The notes: generated from the letters alone by a model not told the origin. Positions 18,870 to 28,768 are shown, counted from the stretch's first letter. The stretch: DNA of 64,000 nt from Cupriavidus oxalaticus (GCF_004768545.1 NZ_CP038635.1:3497501-3561500); one strand, 5' to 3'. Program-made: numbers and translations.

Positions 18870-18894
18870 GTCGTCCCCGCCCCGCGGGGACGAC
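18870..18894. terminator. Hairpin in the glxR-glycerate kinase gap
   Basis: A perfect 11-bp stem GTCGTCCCCGC/GCGGGGACGAC closes on CCC. It lacks a T-run (tagctttc follows), so it is more likely an mRNA-stabilising or attenuating hairpin than a full terminator. Confidence 0.5.
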
Positions 18895-18939
18895 TAGCTT
18901 TCGCAGTCAGCCAGTACCTCGTCAGCACCAGGATTCTTC

Positions 18940-20262
18940 ATGCTCGCCACCGAACCCCAAGCCGCGCTGCTGTCGCCCCAGCGCACGGCAGCCCATCCCG
19001 GACAGATCAATCCGCGCGCGCTGCTGCGCGACCTGTTCGATACCGCGGTCGCTTCCGTCAGCGCCAGCCACTGCCTGCCGCCGCACCTGCCCGCGCCGCC
19101 CAAGGGCCGCACCGTGGTGATCGGCGCCGGCAAGGCCGCCGCCGCGATGGCGCAAGCGGTGGAAGCGAACTGGCAAGGCGAGCTGTCGGGGCTGGTGGTG
19201 ACGCGCTACGGCCATGGTGCCGATTGCAGGCGGATCGAAGTGGTCGAAGCCGCCCACCCTGTTCCCGACGAAGCCGGCGCACGCGCCGCGCAGCGCATGG
19301 TGGAACTGGTGCAGGGCCTGACCGCCGACGACCTGGTGCTGTGCCTGATTTCCGGCGGCGGCTCCGCGCTGCTGGCCGCGCCCGCGCCGGGCCTGACGCT
19401 GGCCGACAAGCAAGCCGTGAACAAGGCGCTGCTCAAGAGCGGCGCGAGCATCGGCGAGATGAACTGCGTGCGCAAGCACCTGTCCGCGCTCAAGGGCGGA
19501 CGCCTGGCGCTGCACTGCGCGCCGGCGCGCGTGGAGACGCTGCTGATTTCCGATATTCCGGGCGATGACCCGACCCTCATCGCCAGCGGCCCGACGCTGC
19601 CCGATGCGACCACCTGCGCCGATGCGCTGGCCGTGATCGCCAAGTACGGCATCGACGTGCCCGCCAATGTGCGCGCGCACCTGGAGAGCGGCGCGGGTGA
19701 AACGCCCAAGCCCGGCGACGCGCGCTTCAACGGCCACCGCAGCGTGACGCTGGCGACCGCGCAACAATCGCTGGAAGCCGCCGCGGCGCGCGCGCGCGAA
19801 CTGGGCTTCGAGGCCCACATCCTGTCCGACTGCATCGAGGGCGAAGCGCGCGAAGTGGCCGAAGTCCACGCCGCCATCGCGCGCCAGGTCGCCCAGCGCG
19901 GCCAGCCCTTCAGCAAGCCGTGCGTGCTGCTGTCCGGTGGCGAGACCACCGTGACCGTGCGCGGCAAGGGCCGCGGCGGGCGCAATGCGGAGTTCCTGCT
20001 GTCGCTGGCGGTGGCGCTCGACGGCCTGCCCGGCGTGCATGCGATTGCCGGCGATACCGATGGCATCGACGGCTCGGAAGACAACGCCGGCGCGCTGCTG
20101 TCGCCCGACACGCTGACCCGCGCCGCCGGGCGTGGCCTGAATGCGCGCGCGCATCTGGAGAACAACGACGGCTACGGCTTCTTTGCCGGCGTGGACGACC
20201 TGATCGTCACCGGCCCGACCCGTACCAACGTGAACGACTTCCGCGCGATCCTGATCGTCTGA
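18940..20262 (+). CDS. Glycerate 2-kinase (MOFRL family)
   Basis: The 440-residue protein is a class II glycerate kinase (GckA/TtuD type), which makes 2-phosphoglycerate from D-glycerate and ATP. It has the N-terminal DUF4147 domain (VVIGAGKAAAAMAQAVE; LCLISGGGSALL) and the C-terminal MOFRL domain (VLLSGGETTVTVRGKGRGGRNAEF; AGDTDGIDGSEDNAGA). It follows glxR by 81 bases and completes the glycerate pathway. Family and context both support the call. Confidence 0.92.
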   Translation: MLATEPQAALLSPQRTAAHPGQINPRALLRDLFDTAVASVSASHCLPPHLPAPPKGRTVVIGAGKAAAAMAQAVEANWQGELSGLVVTRYGHGADCRRIEVVEAAHPVPDEAGARAAQRMVELVQGLTADDLVLCLISGGGSALLAAPAPGLTLADKQAVNKALLKSGASIGEMNCVRKHLSALKGGRLALHCAPARVETLLISDIPGDDPTLIASGPTLPDATTCADALAVIAKYGIDVPANVRAHLESGAGETPKPGDARFNGHRSVTLATAQQSLEAAAARARELGFEAHILSDCIEGEAREVAEVHAAIARQVAQRGQPFSKPCVLLSGGETTVTVRGKGRGGRNAEFLLSLAVALDGLPGVHAIAGDTDGIDGSEDNAGALLSPDTLTRAAGRGLNARAHLENNDGYGFFAGVDDLIVTGPTRTNVNDFRAILIV

Positions 20263-20336
20263 CGATCGCCGCCAACGTAGTACCGACTGACTCGCGGCGC
20301 CGACGCGCCGCAACCGAGAATGGAAGAGGAGACATC

Positions 20337-21800
20337 ATGAGACGCCAGCGCAAAGCGAAGATCGTGGCCACGCTCGGCCCCGCCAGCACCGACATCGCGG
20401 CGATCCGCGCGCTGTTCGAGGCCGGCGCGGACGTGTTCCGCCTGAACTTCAGCCACGGCACGCACGACGACCACCGCGCGCGCTACGACGCGGTGCGCCA
20501 GATCGAGGCCGAGACCGGCCGTCCCATCGCCGTGCTGGCTGACCTGCAGGGTCCCAAGCTGCGCATCGGCACCTTCGCCGCGGGCAAGGTCGCGGTGCGC
20601 ACCGGCGACGTGTTCGTGCTCGACAGCGATCCAACCCCGGGCGACGGCACCCGCGTCTACCTGCCGCACCCCGAGCTGTTCGAAGCCGCGCAGCCGGGCC
20701 AGTCGCTGCTGATCGACGACGGCAAGGTGCGCCTGGCGATCGAGTCGGTCACCACTGGCACCATCACCACGCGCGTGGCCAACAACGGCACGCTGTCCGA
20801 CCGCAAGGGCGTGAACGTGCCCGACGCGGTGATCCCCATCCCCGCGCTGACGGCGAAGGACCGCAAGGACCTGGACTTCGCGCTGTCGCTGGGCGCGGAC
20901 TGGATCGGGCTGTCGTTCGTGCAGCGTCCGTCGGATATCGTCGAGGCGCGCGAGATCGTCGGCACCCGTGCCGGCATCCTGTCCAAGATCGAGAAGCCGG
21001 CCGCGCTGCAGCAGCTGGAAGAGATCGTGCGCGTGTCCGACTCGGTGATGGTGGCGCGCGGCGACCTGGGCGTTGAGCTGCCGCCCGAGCGCGTGCCCGG
21101 CGTGCAGAAGCGTATCCTGCGCGTGTGCCGCCAGCTGGGCAAGCCGGTGGTGATCGCCACGCAGATGCTGGAATCGATGATCGACTCGCCGGTACCGACG
21201 CGCGCCGAAGCGTCGGACGTGGCCAGCGCGATCTACGAAGGCGCCGATGCGGTAATGCTGTCGGCCGAGTCAGCCAACGGCCGCTACCCGGTGCAGGCGG
21301 TGTCGATGATGAACCGCATCGTCACCGAGGTCGAGCGCGACCCGCTGTACCGCAACCTGCTCGACGCGCAGCACGAGACCCCGCTGAACACGCGCCAGGA
21401 CGCGATCTGCGCCGCGCTGCGCGAGGTCACGCAGATCATCGGCGCGGCGGCCACGGTGACCTATACGTCGTCGGGCGCCACCGCGCTGCGCGCCGCGCGC
21501 GAGCGGCCGTGCGCGCCGATCGTCAGCATCACGCCCAACCTGGACATCGCGCGCCGGCTGGCGATCGCGTGGGGCATCCACTCCACCGTGAGCCCGGACG
21601 TGCAGAGCGTCGACGAGATGGTCGAGGCCGCGACGCGCGCGGCGCTGGTGGAAGGCTACGCCGCGCCGGGCGACCAGATCACCATCGCGGCCGGCATGCC
21701 GTTCGGCCAGGGCGGGACGACCAACCTGCTGCGCGTGGCGGAAGTCGGCGCCAGCGCAGTGGCCACGGCCTCGTCCACGCGGGAAGCCGCATTGGCCTAG
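20337..21800 (+). CDS. pyk: Pyruvate kinase
   Basis: The 487-residue enzyme turns phosphoenolpyruvate and ADP into pyruvate and ATP. Motifs in order: KIVATLGPASTD, FRLNFSHGTHDDH, ADLQGPKLRIG, SKIEKPAA with the catalytic lysine, VARGDLGVELP, and ATQMLESMIDSPVPTRAE. The C-terminal domain (about 360-480) is present. AGAGGAGA precedes ATG 20337; the open frame extends 400 bases upstream over the kinase gene but has no second start signal. Position at the end of the glyoxylate-glycerate cluster suggests it drains 2-phosphoglycerate, via enolase encoded elsewhere, into pyruvate. Confidence 0.95.
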   Translation: MRRQRKAKIVATLGPASTDIAAIRALFEAGADVFRLNFSHGTHDDHRARYDAVRQIEAETGRPIAVLADLQGPKLRIGTFAAGKVAVRTGDVFVLDSDPTPGDGTRVYLPHPELFEAAQPGQSLLIDDGKVRLAIESVTTGTITTRVANNGTLSDRKGVNVPDAVIPIPALTAKDRKDLDFALSLGADWIGLSFVQRPSDIVEAREIVGTRAGILSKIEKPAALQQLEEIVRVSDSVMVARGDLGVELPPERVPGVQKRILRVCRQLGKPVVIATQMLESMIDSPVPTRAEASDVASAIYEGADAVMLSAESANGRYPVQAVSMMNRIVTEVERDPLYRNLLDAQHETPLNTRQDAICAALREVTQIIGAAATVTYTSSGATALRAARERPCAPIVSITPNLDIARRLAIAWGIHSTVSPDVQSVDEMVEAATRAALVEGYAAPGDQITIAAGMPFGQGGTTNLLRVAEVGASAVATASSTREAALA

Positions 21801-21810
21801 CCGACGCACC

Positions 21811-21868
21811 AGCGTCCCGTCGCGGGACGCTCAGGCAGTGACCGGACCGGGCGCAAGCCCGGTTTCTT
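21811..21868 (+). terminator. Double hairpin ending the glyoxylate operon
   Basis: A perfect 9-bp hairpin AGCGTCCCG/CGGGACGCT (21811-21831) is followed by a 7-bp hairpin ACCGGGC-GCAA-GCCCGGT (21846-21863) and TTCTT. It lies 10 bases past the pyruvate kinase stop. Confidence 0.7.
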
Positions 21869-22068
21869 ATGTTTGCCGCACACCGCCCGCGTTGCCCGTC
21901 TCCAGGGCGATCGGGTGGTGTTTTTTTTTTGGGGCGCAGAAAGGCAAAAGAGGGGTACAAAAAGGGGGGCGGTTTTGGGCGCACGCGGGCCGCCCGAGCC
22001 CATTGCTATACTGACTTTCAACCCGGCAAATCCCGGATCTCCCTCACATTGCCCCAGGAGCCTGCAAC

Positions 22069-22938
<870 letters not shown>

Positions 22939-22974
22939 AGCCTTAGCCCAAGGGCACCGCGGCGCGAAGGCGGC

Positions 22975-23163
22975 GTGACCAGCGTGGTGGAGGCCGCCGG
23001 GCGCGCGGCTCGCCAGCGCCTGCGCCCGGTGGTGATGACCTCGCTGGCGTTCGTGCTGGGTACGCTGGCGGTGCCGCTGCTGTACGCGGCGATCGCGCGC
23101 AGGCTGCCAAAGGCGCAGGCGGAGCGGCACGACGCCGCTGCCACGCAGCCGCCGGCGGCATGA
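22975..23163 (+). pseudogene. Remnant of an RND efflux pump gene
   Basis: The 62-codon frame reads VEAAGRAARQRLRPVVMTSLAFVLGT, the strongly conserved segment of HAE1/HME-type RND pumps in transmembrane helix 11. It then jumps to LAVPLLYAAIARRL, which resembles the last helix (FVPLFYV...). About 30 residues that normally separate the two are missing, and everything before is gone. I infer an internally deleted, truncated relic and not a small gene. Confidence 0.55.
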
Positions 23164-23291
23164 GACGCGCGCAGGCTATCGCAGCCGTGGGCTTGCAATC
23201 AGCACAATCGGACAAAGAGAAGAAAGACGGGGGAGAAAAACGCCTGCCAGGCGAAGAGAGAAGGAGGAGGAGGTCGGCCGGGCAGGCGGGA

Positions 23292-23321
23292 GAGAAAACG
23301 TGCGGCCACCGTGGTGGCCGC
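23292..23321 (-). terminator. Terminator of the repeat-protein gene
   Basis: GCGGCCAC-CGTG-GTGGCCGC (23302-23321) forms a perfect 8-bp stem. On the minus strand it is followed by ACGTTTTCTC. It lies about 28 bases beyond the leftward repeat-protein stop. Confidence 0.55.
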
Positions 23322-23348
23322 TTCAGGTCAGGCGTTCGGCTGTGCCGC

Positions 23349-23762
23349 TCAGACGCGATAGCCGTACAGCGAGCCGTCACCCGTGCGCGAGTTGTCGAGC
23401 GCGCGGTCAGCGATATCGCCGCTGAAGGTGTGCGTACCTTCGCTGAAGGTATCGAACTTGCCTTGCTTAGAGATCTCGCCGCTGAAGGTATGCGTGCCTT
23501 CGGTGAAGGTGTCGAACTTGCCACCCTGGCGCGAGCCTTCCGAATACACATCGAAGCGGCCGGTGCGGGCGCCATCGGTATATGTATCGAACTTGCCTTG
23601 CTTGGCGCCGTCGGTGTACACGTCGTACTTGCCGGCGCGCAGCGCATCGGCATACACATCAAACTTGCCGACCTTGCTGGTGGCGGGGGCAGCCAACGCC
23701 GCAGCGGACGCGGCCACTGCCGCGAACACAAGCGCGCCGCCAAGGATACGTCTGGCGATCAT
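23349..23762 (-). CDS. Secreted tandem-repeat protein of unknown function
   Basis: The 137-residue protein has a Sec signal peptide (1-25, cleaved after LAA-like AALAAP) and then only repeats. Four 12-residue units (33-80) have the pattern G-[KR]-[FY]-D-x-Y-[TAS]-[DE]-G/A-x-[RK]-x. Two 20-residue units (82-101 and 102-120) start G-K-F-D-T-F-[TS]-E-G-T-H-T-F-S-G. AAGGAG precedes the ATG. The regular spacing of aromatic and acidic residues suggests a beta-rich repeat or solenoid, or a metal- or carbohydrate-binding strip. I do not recognise a characterised family. Confidence 0.75.
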   Translation of the reverse strand: MIARRILGGALVFAAVAASAAALAAPATSKVGKFDVYADALRAGKYDVYTDGAKQGKFDTYTDGARTGRFDVYSEGSRQGGKFDTFTEGTHTFSGEISKQGKFDTFSEGTHTFSGDIADRALDNSRTGDGSLYGYRV

Positions 23763-24029
23763 TTCGGGACTCCTTCAACTGATTTCGTCGGTCTTATTTT
23801 TTGGCCGGGTGAAACTCCGACCGCCCGGCAATCTATGTTGCGATGCGAGCACGGACTGAAGATTAGTCACAGTGCGCGCAAGCAGAAATGCCGCTGCGAC
23901 GAATGGTGCGTTGCGAGTCGTGAAACGACTCGCTTGCCGATGAATGGTGTCCACGGAGCGCCGGTTGCACGCAGGCGGCTGGGCTTGCGTGTGGCCAGGC
24001 CGGCACGCGCCGGCGGGCGCGCGCTGCGC

Positions 24030-24482
24030 TCAGAGCGTGTACTGGCCGCTGGCTTCCGGCTGGAAAGCGATCTCGCCGATCGTCACCTGCTGCTCACGGC
24101 CGTCCGGCAGGCGGTAGCCGACGGTCTGGCCGGCACGTGCGCCCAGCAACGCCTGGCCCACCGGCGACAGCACCGACAGCCGGCCGGCGTCGAAATCGGC
24201 CGCATCCGGGTAGACCAGCGTCCAGTTGCGCGGCGACGGATCGCCAGGCAGCGTGCACACCAGGCGCGAGTTCATGGTGACCACATCGGTCGGGATTTCG
24301 TCAGGCGCAACGATCGTGGCGCGCGCCAGCAGGCTGTCGAGCATGTCTTCGAGCTGGGTCGAGCCGGCGCGGCTGGCGATGCGCTCAAGGCGCGTGACGT
24401 CGAGCTCGGTCAGGTACAGCGACGGGGTCGCCACCTGAGTGGATCGTGTAGTTTTGGCGGATTGCTTCTTGGTGGCCTTCAT
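24030..24482 (-). CDS. rnk: Regulator of nucleoside diphosphate kinase (Rnk), GreA/GreB family
   Basis: The 150-residue protein has a short helical N-terminal part (VTRLERIASRAGS...LEDMLDSLLARA, about 30-60) and a C-terminal GreA/GreB-type FKBP-like domain (VTMNSRLVC...LSPVGQALLGARAGQTVGYRLPDG, about 70-145). Rnk proteins bind RNA polymerase but, with a short coil, lack the transcript-cleavage acidic tip. The start is ATG 24482 behind GGAGGA; an ATG 21 bases upstream is less well placed. It is monocistronic. Confidence 0.85.
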   Translation of the reverse strand: MKATKKQSAKTTRSTQVATPSLYLTELDVTRLERIASRAGSTQLEDMLDSLLARATIVAPDEIPTDVVTMNSRLVCTLPGDPSPRNWTLVYPDAADFDAGRLSVLSPVGQALLGARAGQTVGYRLPDGREQQVTIGEIAFQPEASGQYTL

Positions 24483-24956
24483 GGCGGATCCTCCGGCAGT
24501 CATGGATTAGCGCGGCCCGGCCGCATGAACGTGGCGGGCGGCAGCGCGGTCAGGTCTTGGCTTTGCGCAGCAGCGCGAATATCGACGGTGCCGGCGTGTC
24601 AGTCGTCGGCAACCATGGAGAGGCTGGCTCGGGCCCGGTTCGGCCCGGGCCCCGTGTGGGGGAGAGTCAGGCTGGGAACCGGGCGGATGCAGGCGGTGCG
24701 CTGATCCGGCGCGGGGACATGGCGAACGCGGACGCGCGCGGGCGGCCGGTCCGCTGCAGGCGGACAGGCGCGTCGGTCATCGGCGTCAAGCGATCGTTCA
24801 CGGTCATGTGGAAAAGATTGGAGTGCGGCGGCCATCTGGCCGTAAGGCCGGCAACGTAAGTCATTGCTTACTATGCAAGGCGCCGCCCGGGCTCGTGCAC
24901 CGCTGTGGTGCGATCACGGTGACAGTCATCGTAGCACAGCGATGCGGCCGCGTACC
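24483..24956. other. Intergenic gap with no gene recognised
   Basis: These 474 bases between rnk and the MerR gene contain G+C-rich self-complementary sequence around 24629-24652 (GGGCCCG repeated inversely) and GTAAG-N6-CTTAC near 24857-24872. Neither identifies a known element. I find no supported coding frame. Confidence 0.4.
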
Positions 24957-25430
24957 TCACCCATTGGCGGCATGCCCGCTATCGTCGGCGCTATCGTGCG
25001 CGCCAGGATGGCATTCACAGGCGGCCCCGGCGGCGGCCTGCTGCAGGTTCTGCAGGATGCCGCATTCGCTGGCGGGCTGGTGGTGGTGATGGTGGCAGGT
25101 TTCGCGCAGTGCGCGCAACTGCCCTTCCAGCGCTTCGAGCGCCACCCGCTGCGCATGGATCTGCGCGATCTGGCGGTCCAGCAGCGTGTTGATGTCGTCA
25201 CAATCCTGCGACGGGTTGCGCTCGAACTCGCGCAGCCTGCGCACGTCCGACAGGCTCATGCCGAGCGAGCGGCAATGGCGCACGAAGTTCAACTGCACCA
25301 GGTGGCCGTCGTCATAGCGCCGGTAGCCGTTGGCCTCGCGCCGCGGGGCGTCGAGCAGCCCCTCGCGTTCGTAATAGCGGATGGTCTCGACATCGCAGCC
25401 GCTGGTACGGGAAAGCTCGCCGATACGCAT
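24957..25430 (-). CDS. MerR family regulator, CadR/PbrR type
   Basis: The 157-residue protein opens MRIGELSRTSGCDVETIRYY, the MerR helix-turn-helix. The metal-site cysteines are Cys77 (SQDCDDI), Cys112 (ETCHHHHHQ) and Cys123 (SECGIL), the arrangement of Cd(II)/Pb(II) sensors. A run of five histidines follows Cys112, and further His and Cys residues sit in the tail. Start chosen at ATG 25430; upstream frame lacks a site. Such proteins bend a promoter with a 19-20 bp spacer and activate efflux genes when metal binds. No P-type ATPase or czc pump is adjacent, so its target is elsewhere or it only autoregulates. Confidence 0.88.
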   Translation of the reverse strand: MRIGELSRTSGCDVETIRYYEREGLLDAPRREANGYRRYDDGHLVQLNFVRHCRSLGMSLSDVRRLREFERNPSQDCDDINTLLDRQIAQIHAQRVALEALEGQLRALRETCHHHHHQPASECGILQNLQQAAAGAACECHPGAHDSADDSGHAANG

Positions 25431-25457
25431 GGTGGAAGTCCTGTCTTGGAAGATCGA

Positions 25458-25478
25458 ATCCTGTAATCGCTCCAGGGT
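25458..25478 (-). promoter_or_regulatory. MerR-type operator upstream of the regulator
   Basis: On the minus strand the 21 bases begin ACCCTG and end CAGGAT, a dyad with 5 of 6 matching positions. This is the layout of CadR/PbrR operators between widely spaced -35 and -10 elements. It starts 28 bases before the regulator start codon, so autoregulation is likely. Confidence 0.5.
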
Positions 25479-25591
25479 TTTGGCTAGTGTAGGGCAGTCT
25501 GCGCAACCTTGCAGCGGCGTGCGGCAGCCGGCGCCGACGTCATGGCGCATCCTGTAGAATCCCTCAACACCACCGATAAGTCGTCCCCCAA

Positions 25592-25996
25592 TTGCGTTCG
25601 CTCCGGCTTCTCCTGCTGGTCATGATGCTGGCCTTCCTGCCCCTGCCGGGCTGGGCGGGCGCGCTCGCGCACGCCGCGGGTACGATCGGCGACGGGCTGG
25701 CGGCGTCCGCCACCGCACCGGCTGCAAGTGCAGCCGACAAAATGTCCGACCAAAGGTCCGATGACATGGCCGGCGATGTCGCGCAAGCTGAACCGTCCGT
25801 CCTGGCCGATTCCGTCCCTTCTCCCGAATCCCCCGAGCCGCAACCGCAGCCCGGCGCCGACCTTGCCGAGCAACTGCTGCCGGCATCTCCGCTGCGCCTG
25901 GCAGCGTGGGCGGGCCGCGCCGGCCGGCCGCGCTACGCCGGCGCCGCGCTGCCCGAACCCGACCTGCCGCTGCTGCCCCGCCCGCCGCGCGCCTGA
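25592..25996 (+). CDS. Possible exported proline-rich protein
   Basis: A 134-codon frame begins at TTG, with [26 protein letters not shown] resembling a signal peptide. An acidic, Ala/Pro-rich body follows, with repeated P-E-P/P-Q-P and a terminal [10 protein letters not shown]. It is divergent from the CadR-like regulator. The leader and proline-rich end recall small periplasmic proteins of metal-resistance loci, but the Cys/His motifs of those are absent. No ribosome-binding site is evident, so it may not be a gene. Confidence 0.35.
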   Translation: MRSLRLLLLVMMLAFLPLPGWAGALAHAAGTIGDGLAASATAPAASAADKMSDQRSDDMAGDVAQAEPSVLADSVPSPESPEPQPQPGADLAEQLLPASPLRLAAWAGRAGRPRYAGAALPEPDLPLLPRPPRA

Positions 25997-26138
25997 GCGT
26001 GCGCGGCCGCGGTTGTCCGCGTCCGCCGTTTCCTGCGCGCCGTGCCGCGGGTGCGGTGCGCGCTTGCGGCTCGTCCGCATCCCCGCCGTAGTTGCTCCAC
26101 ATCCACTTCGATTGCACTCGACTGCATTCCATACACAC

Positions 26139-27017
26139 ATGAAACGCGTACTGCTTTTCCTGGCGACCAACATCGCCGTCATGATCGTCCTCAGCATCAC
26201 CGCCAGCGTGCTCGGCGTGAACCGCTTCCTGACCGCCAACGGCCTGAACCTGGGCATGCTGCTGGCCTTTGCGGCGCTGATGGGTTTTGGCGGCTCGTTT
26301 ATCTCGCTGCTGATGTCCAAGACCATCGCCAAGTGGTCCACCGGCGCGCAGGTCATCACCCACCCGAGCACCAGCACCGAGCTGTGGCTGGTGCAGACGG
26401 TGGAAAAGCTGGCGCAGCGCGCCGGCCTGCCCATGCCCGAGGTGGCAATCTACGACGGCGAACCCAACGCCTTCGCCACCGGCGCAACCAAGAACAGCTC
26501 GCTGGTGGCGGTGTCCACCGGTCTGCTGCAATCGATGTCGCACGAGGAAGTGGAGGCGGTGCTGGCGCACGAGGTCGCGCACGTGGCCAACGGCGACATG
26601 GTCACGCTGACGCTGATCCAGGGCGTGGTCAACACCTTCGTCATCTTCCTGGCGCGCGTGGTCGGCTACTTCGTCGATTCGATGCTGCGCAAGAACGACG
26701 AAGAATCGAGCGGCCCCGGCATCGGCTACATGGTGACCGTGATCGTCTGCGAGATCGTGTTCGGCATCCTGGCCAGCATCATCGTGGCGTGGTTCTCGCG
26801 CCAGCGCGAATTCCGCGCCGATGCCGGCGCATCGGGCCTGATGGGTTCGCCCACGCCGATGGTCTCGGCGTTGCGCCGCCTGGGCGGCCTGGAGCCGGAC
26901 GGACTGCCGCAGAACATGCAGGCCATGGGCATTGCCGGCGGCAAGTCGTGGATGGCGCTGTTCTCCAGCCATCCGCCGATCGAGGAACGCATTGCCGCGC
27001 TACAGTCGGCCCGCTGA
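26139..27017 (+). CDS. htpX: Membrane zinc protease HtpX
   Basis: The 292-residue protein is the M48B peptidase that degrades misfolded membrane proteins. It has two N-terminal helices (4-24, 36-56), the zinc motif HEVAH at 144-148 in [17 protein letters not shown], two more helices (about 155-175 and 190-215), and the third ligand in [12 protein letters not shown]. Start chosen at [15 protein letters not shown]. The open frame upstream is fortuitous. Confidence 0.95.
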   Translation: MKRVLLFLATNIAVMIVLSITASVLGVNRFLTANGLNLGMLLAFAALMGFGGSFISLLMSKTIAKWSTGAQVITHPSTSTELWLVQTVEKLAQRAGLPMPEVAIYDGEPNAFATGATKNSSLVAVSTGLLQSMSHEEVEAVLAHEVAHVANGDMVTLTLIQGVVNTFVIFLARVVGYFVDSMLRKNDEESSGPGIGYMVTVIVCEIVFGILASIIVAWFSRQREFRADAGASGLMGSPTPMVSALRRLGGLEPDGLPQNMQAMGIAGGKSWMALFSSHPPIEERIAALQSAR

Positions 27018-27042
27018 CCTGAGGCTGGCCTCGCAAGCGGGG

Positions 27043-27447
27043 CTAGTCGAGCACCCTGCCGCGCAGCGCCTTGACCTGGCTGCGCTGGCTCTTGCCTTCC
27101 AGCCTGCGCCGGCGCGATGCCAGCGTCGGACGCGTGGCGCGCCGCACGCGCGGCGGCGTAGCCACGCTGCGCACCAGTTCATGCAGGCGCCGCACCGCTT
27201 CGTCGCGGTTCTGCTCGAGGCTGCGGAATTGCTGCGCCTTGATCACCACCACGCCGTCGCGCGTGATGCGGTGATCGTGCAGGGCCAGAAGGCGTTCCTT
27301 ATGGTCGGGCGGCAGCGAAGAGTCCCGCACGTCGTAACGCAGGTGCACGGCGTTGGATACCTTGTTGATATTCTGGCCGCCCGCGCCTTGCGCGCGGATC
27401 GCGGTGATCAGGTATTCGTGGTGGGGAATGACTAGCTCGTCGACCAT
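27043..27447 (-). CDS. arfB: Ribosome-rescue peptidyl-tRNA hydrolase ArfB (YaeJ)
   Basis: The 134-residue protein is a single RF-1 domain with GAGGQNINK (GGQ at 23-25) and a basic C-terminal tail rich in Arg and Lys (VRRATRPTLASRRRRLEGKSQRS). The GGQ releases the nascent chain and the tail enters the empty mRNA channel of stalled ribosomes. It converges with htpX. Confidence 0.93.
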   Translation of the reverse strand: MVDELVIPHHEYLITAIRAQGAGGQNINKVSNAVHLRYDVRDSSLPPDHKERLLALHDHRITRDGVVVIKAQQFRSLEQNRDEAVRRLHELVRSVATPPRVRRATRPTLASRRRRLEGKSQRSQVKALRGRVLD

Positions 27448-27485
27448 GCTGCATCATAGCAAGCCGGCCCCGCGCCGGACCGCAC

Positions 27486-28313
27486 CTAGCGCCACGAATA
27501 AGCCAGGCCAATGCCATAGGTAACCTGGTTGCGCGTGCCGCGCTGCGTGACGATCGGGCTGTCGGCCGCGTCGCCGGCCAGCCGCTGCGCGTAGACCATC
27601 GCGCCGCCATACCAGTGCTTGTCGAACTGGTAGATCATCGCCAGCCAGCCCGTAAACTGCTCCAGCCCGCCGCCCGGGCTGTAGACGGGCAGGCCGCTGG
27701 CTGCCGAATCCGCCGGCGTTACGCCGAAGTAGGTACGGTTGAAGCTGCCGCTGACCCAGGTCGCGCCCAGGCCCATGCCCGCGTAGATGCGCTGGTGCAG
27801 CGGCATCCAGAAGGTGCCGGTGGCGGTGACGCGGCTGCCGCCGTAAACGATGCCGGCATTGGTCATCACGTTGATGCCGCCGCGCAGCCGCCACGGGACG
27901 CGGCCAGGGTTCAGGTATTCATAGCCGATGTACCCGCCCGCCTCCACCGTGGTGTCGATCTCGTGCACCTGCGCCACCACCGGATCGTCGACATTGTTGC
28001 GGCCCAGCCGCAGCCCTACCGCCGGCCCCCACTGGAATCCCGTCAGGCCGCCGAAATTGAACTGTGCATACGGCCCATACCATTCCAGCAGGCGGCCGCC
28101 CGGGGTCACGTAGCGCACGCCGGGCACCACGCCGATCATGCGGTCCTTGCCGCCGGCGAACTCGGTGGTAGAGCCGACGCCGAGGCCGACCATGTTCGGC
28201 AGCGATCCTGGCAGGCTGACCGGCGCGGCCTCGCCGGGGTGCGCGGCCACGGCCAGCGCAATGCCGGCCAACGCGCCGCGCAGCCAGCGCGGGAGGCTTG
28301 TCGAGATAACCAT
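27486..28313 (-). CDS. MipA/OmpV family outer-membrane protein
   Basis: The 275-residue protein has a signal peptide (about 1-29, ending GEA-A) and beta-barrel sequence to a terminal aromatic-rich strand (YGIGLAYSWR). Family marks are GLRLGRNNVDDP, YFGVTPADSAASGLPVY and RLAGDAADSPIV, close to MipA/OmpV proteins that scaffold murein enzymes or contribute to antibiotic entry. No ribosome-binding site is obvious. It stands alone before the diguanylate cyclase relic. Confidence 0.85.
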   Translation of the reverse strand: MVISTSLPRWLRGALAGIALAVAAHPGEAAPVSLPGSLPNMVGLGVGSTTEFAGGKDRMIGVVPGVRYVTPGGRLLEWYGPYAQFNFGGLTGFQWGPAVGLRLGRNNVDDPVVAQVHEIDTTVEAGGYIGYEYLNPGRVPWRLRGGINVMTNAGIVYGGSRVTATGTFWMPLHQRIYAGMGLGATWVSGSFNRTYFGVTPADSAASGLPVYSPGGGLEQFTGWLAMIYQFDKHWYGGAMVYAQRLAGDAADSPIVTQRGTRNQVTYGIGLAYSWR

Positions 28314-28531
28314 GACAGGGCATTCGGGACAGGGTGTGGTCGGGTGAATCTATCAGCATGGCCGTGGCGCGAGGTGGCGGGACCGTCATGAAACTTTTTG
28401 CGCCGCGAATTAAGTGCGCGCCGATATCCATGCCAGCAGTGGCGATATCCATACCTGGCAGCCTCGATCATTCCTTATTTGGCAATGACGCATCGAGTTC
28501 TTTGTTTATTATGCCGGATAGCACATGATGA
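28314..28531. other. Intergenic gap before the cyclase relic
   Basis: This gap is more A+T-rich than its surroundings. It contains two copies of GATATCCAT (28424-28432 and 28443-28451), 19 bases apart. No gene is seen. Confidence 0.4.
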
Positions 28532-28763
28532 GTTCAGCTTTCGCTGACCTCCGCCCCCCTGCTGCTGCGCACCGCCTCGCACCTGAGCGCGGTGCTGGCG
28601 GCCAGCGCGCTATTGTTGGGGCTGCTGCTGTGGGTCACGCTGCAGGGCTTCCGCAAGCTGTTTTCGCACTACCTCGCCCGCGGCGAAGCGCTGCGCGAAC
28701 TGGCCGAGACCGACGCGCTGACCGGGCTGGGCAACCGCCGCGTTATTCGAGGCGCGTTTTGCC
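28532..28763 (+). pseudogene. Diguanylate cyclase relic, N-terminal part
   Basis: The frame after a stop at 28529 reads a membrane helix (HLSAVLAASALLLGLLLWVTL), a coil (YLARGEALREL) and the opening of a GGDEF domain, AETDALTGLGNRR. A 2-base loss then shifts it to LFEARFA. No start codon is preserved, and homology stops abruptly at 28763, where the opposite strand takes over. Confidence 0.7.
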
Positions 28764-28768
28764 ATCCG

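Noticed and set aside
19920..20336. Upstream extension of the pyruvate kinase frame
   Set aside because: The stretch overlaps the glycerate kinase gene and lacks homology. AGAGGAGA before ATG 20337 sets the start.
25728..26138. Upstream extension of the htpX frame
   Set aside because: The residues before [11 protein letters not shown] are Pro/Arg-rich and unlike HtpX.
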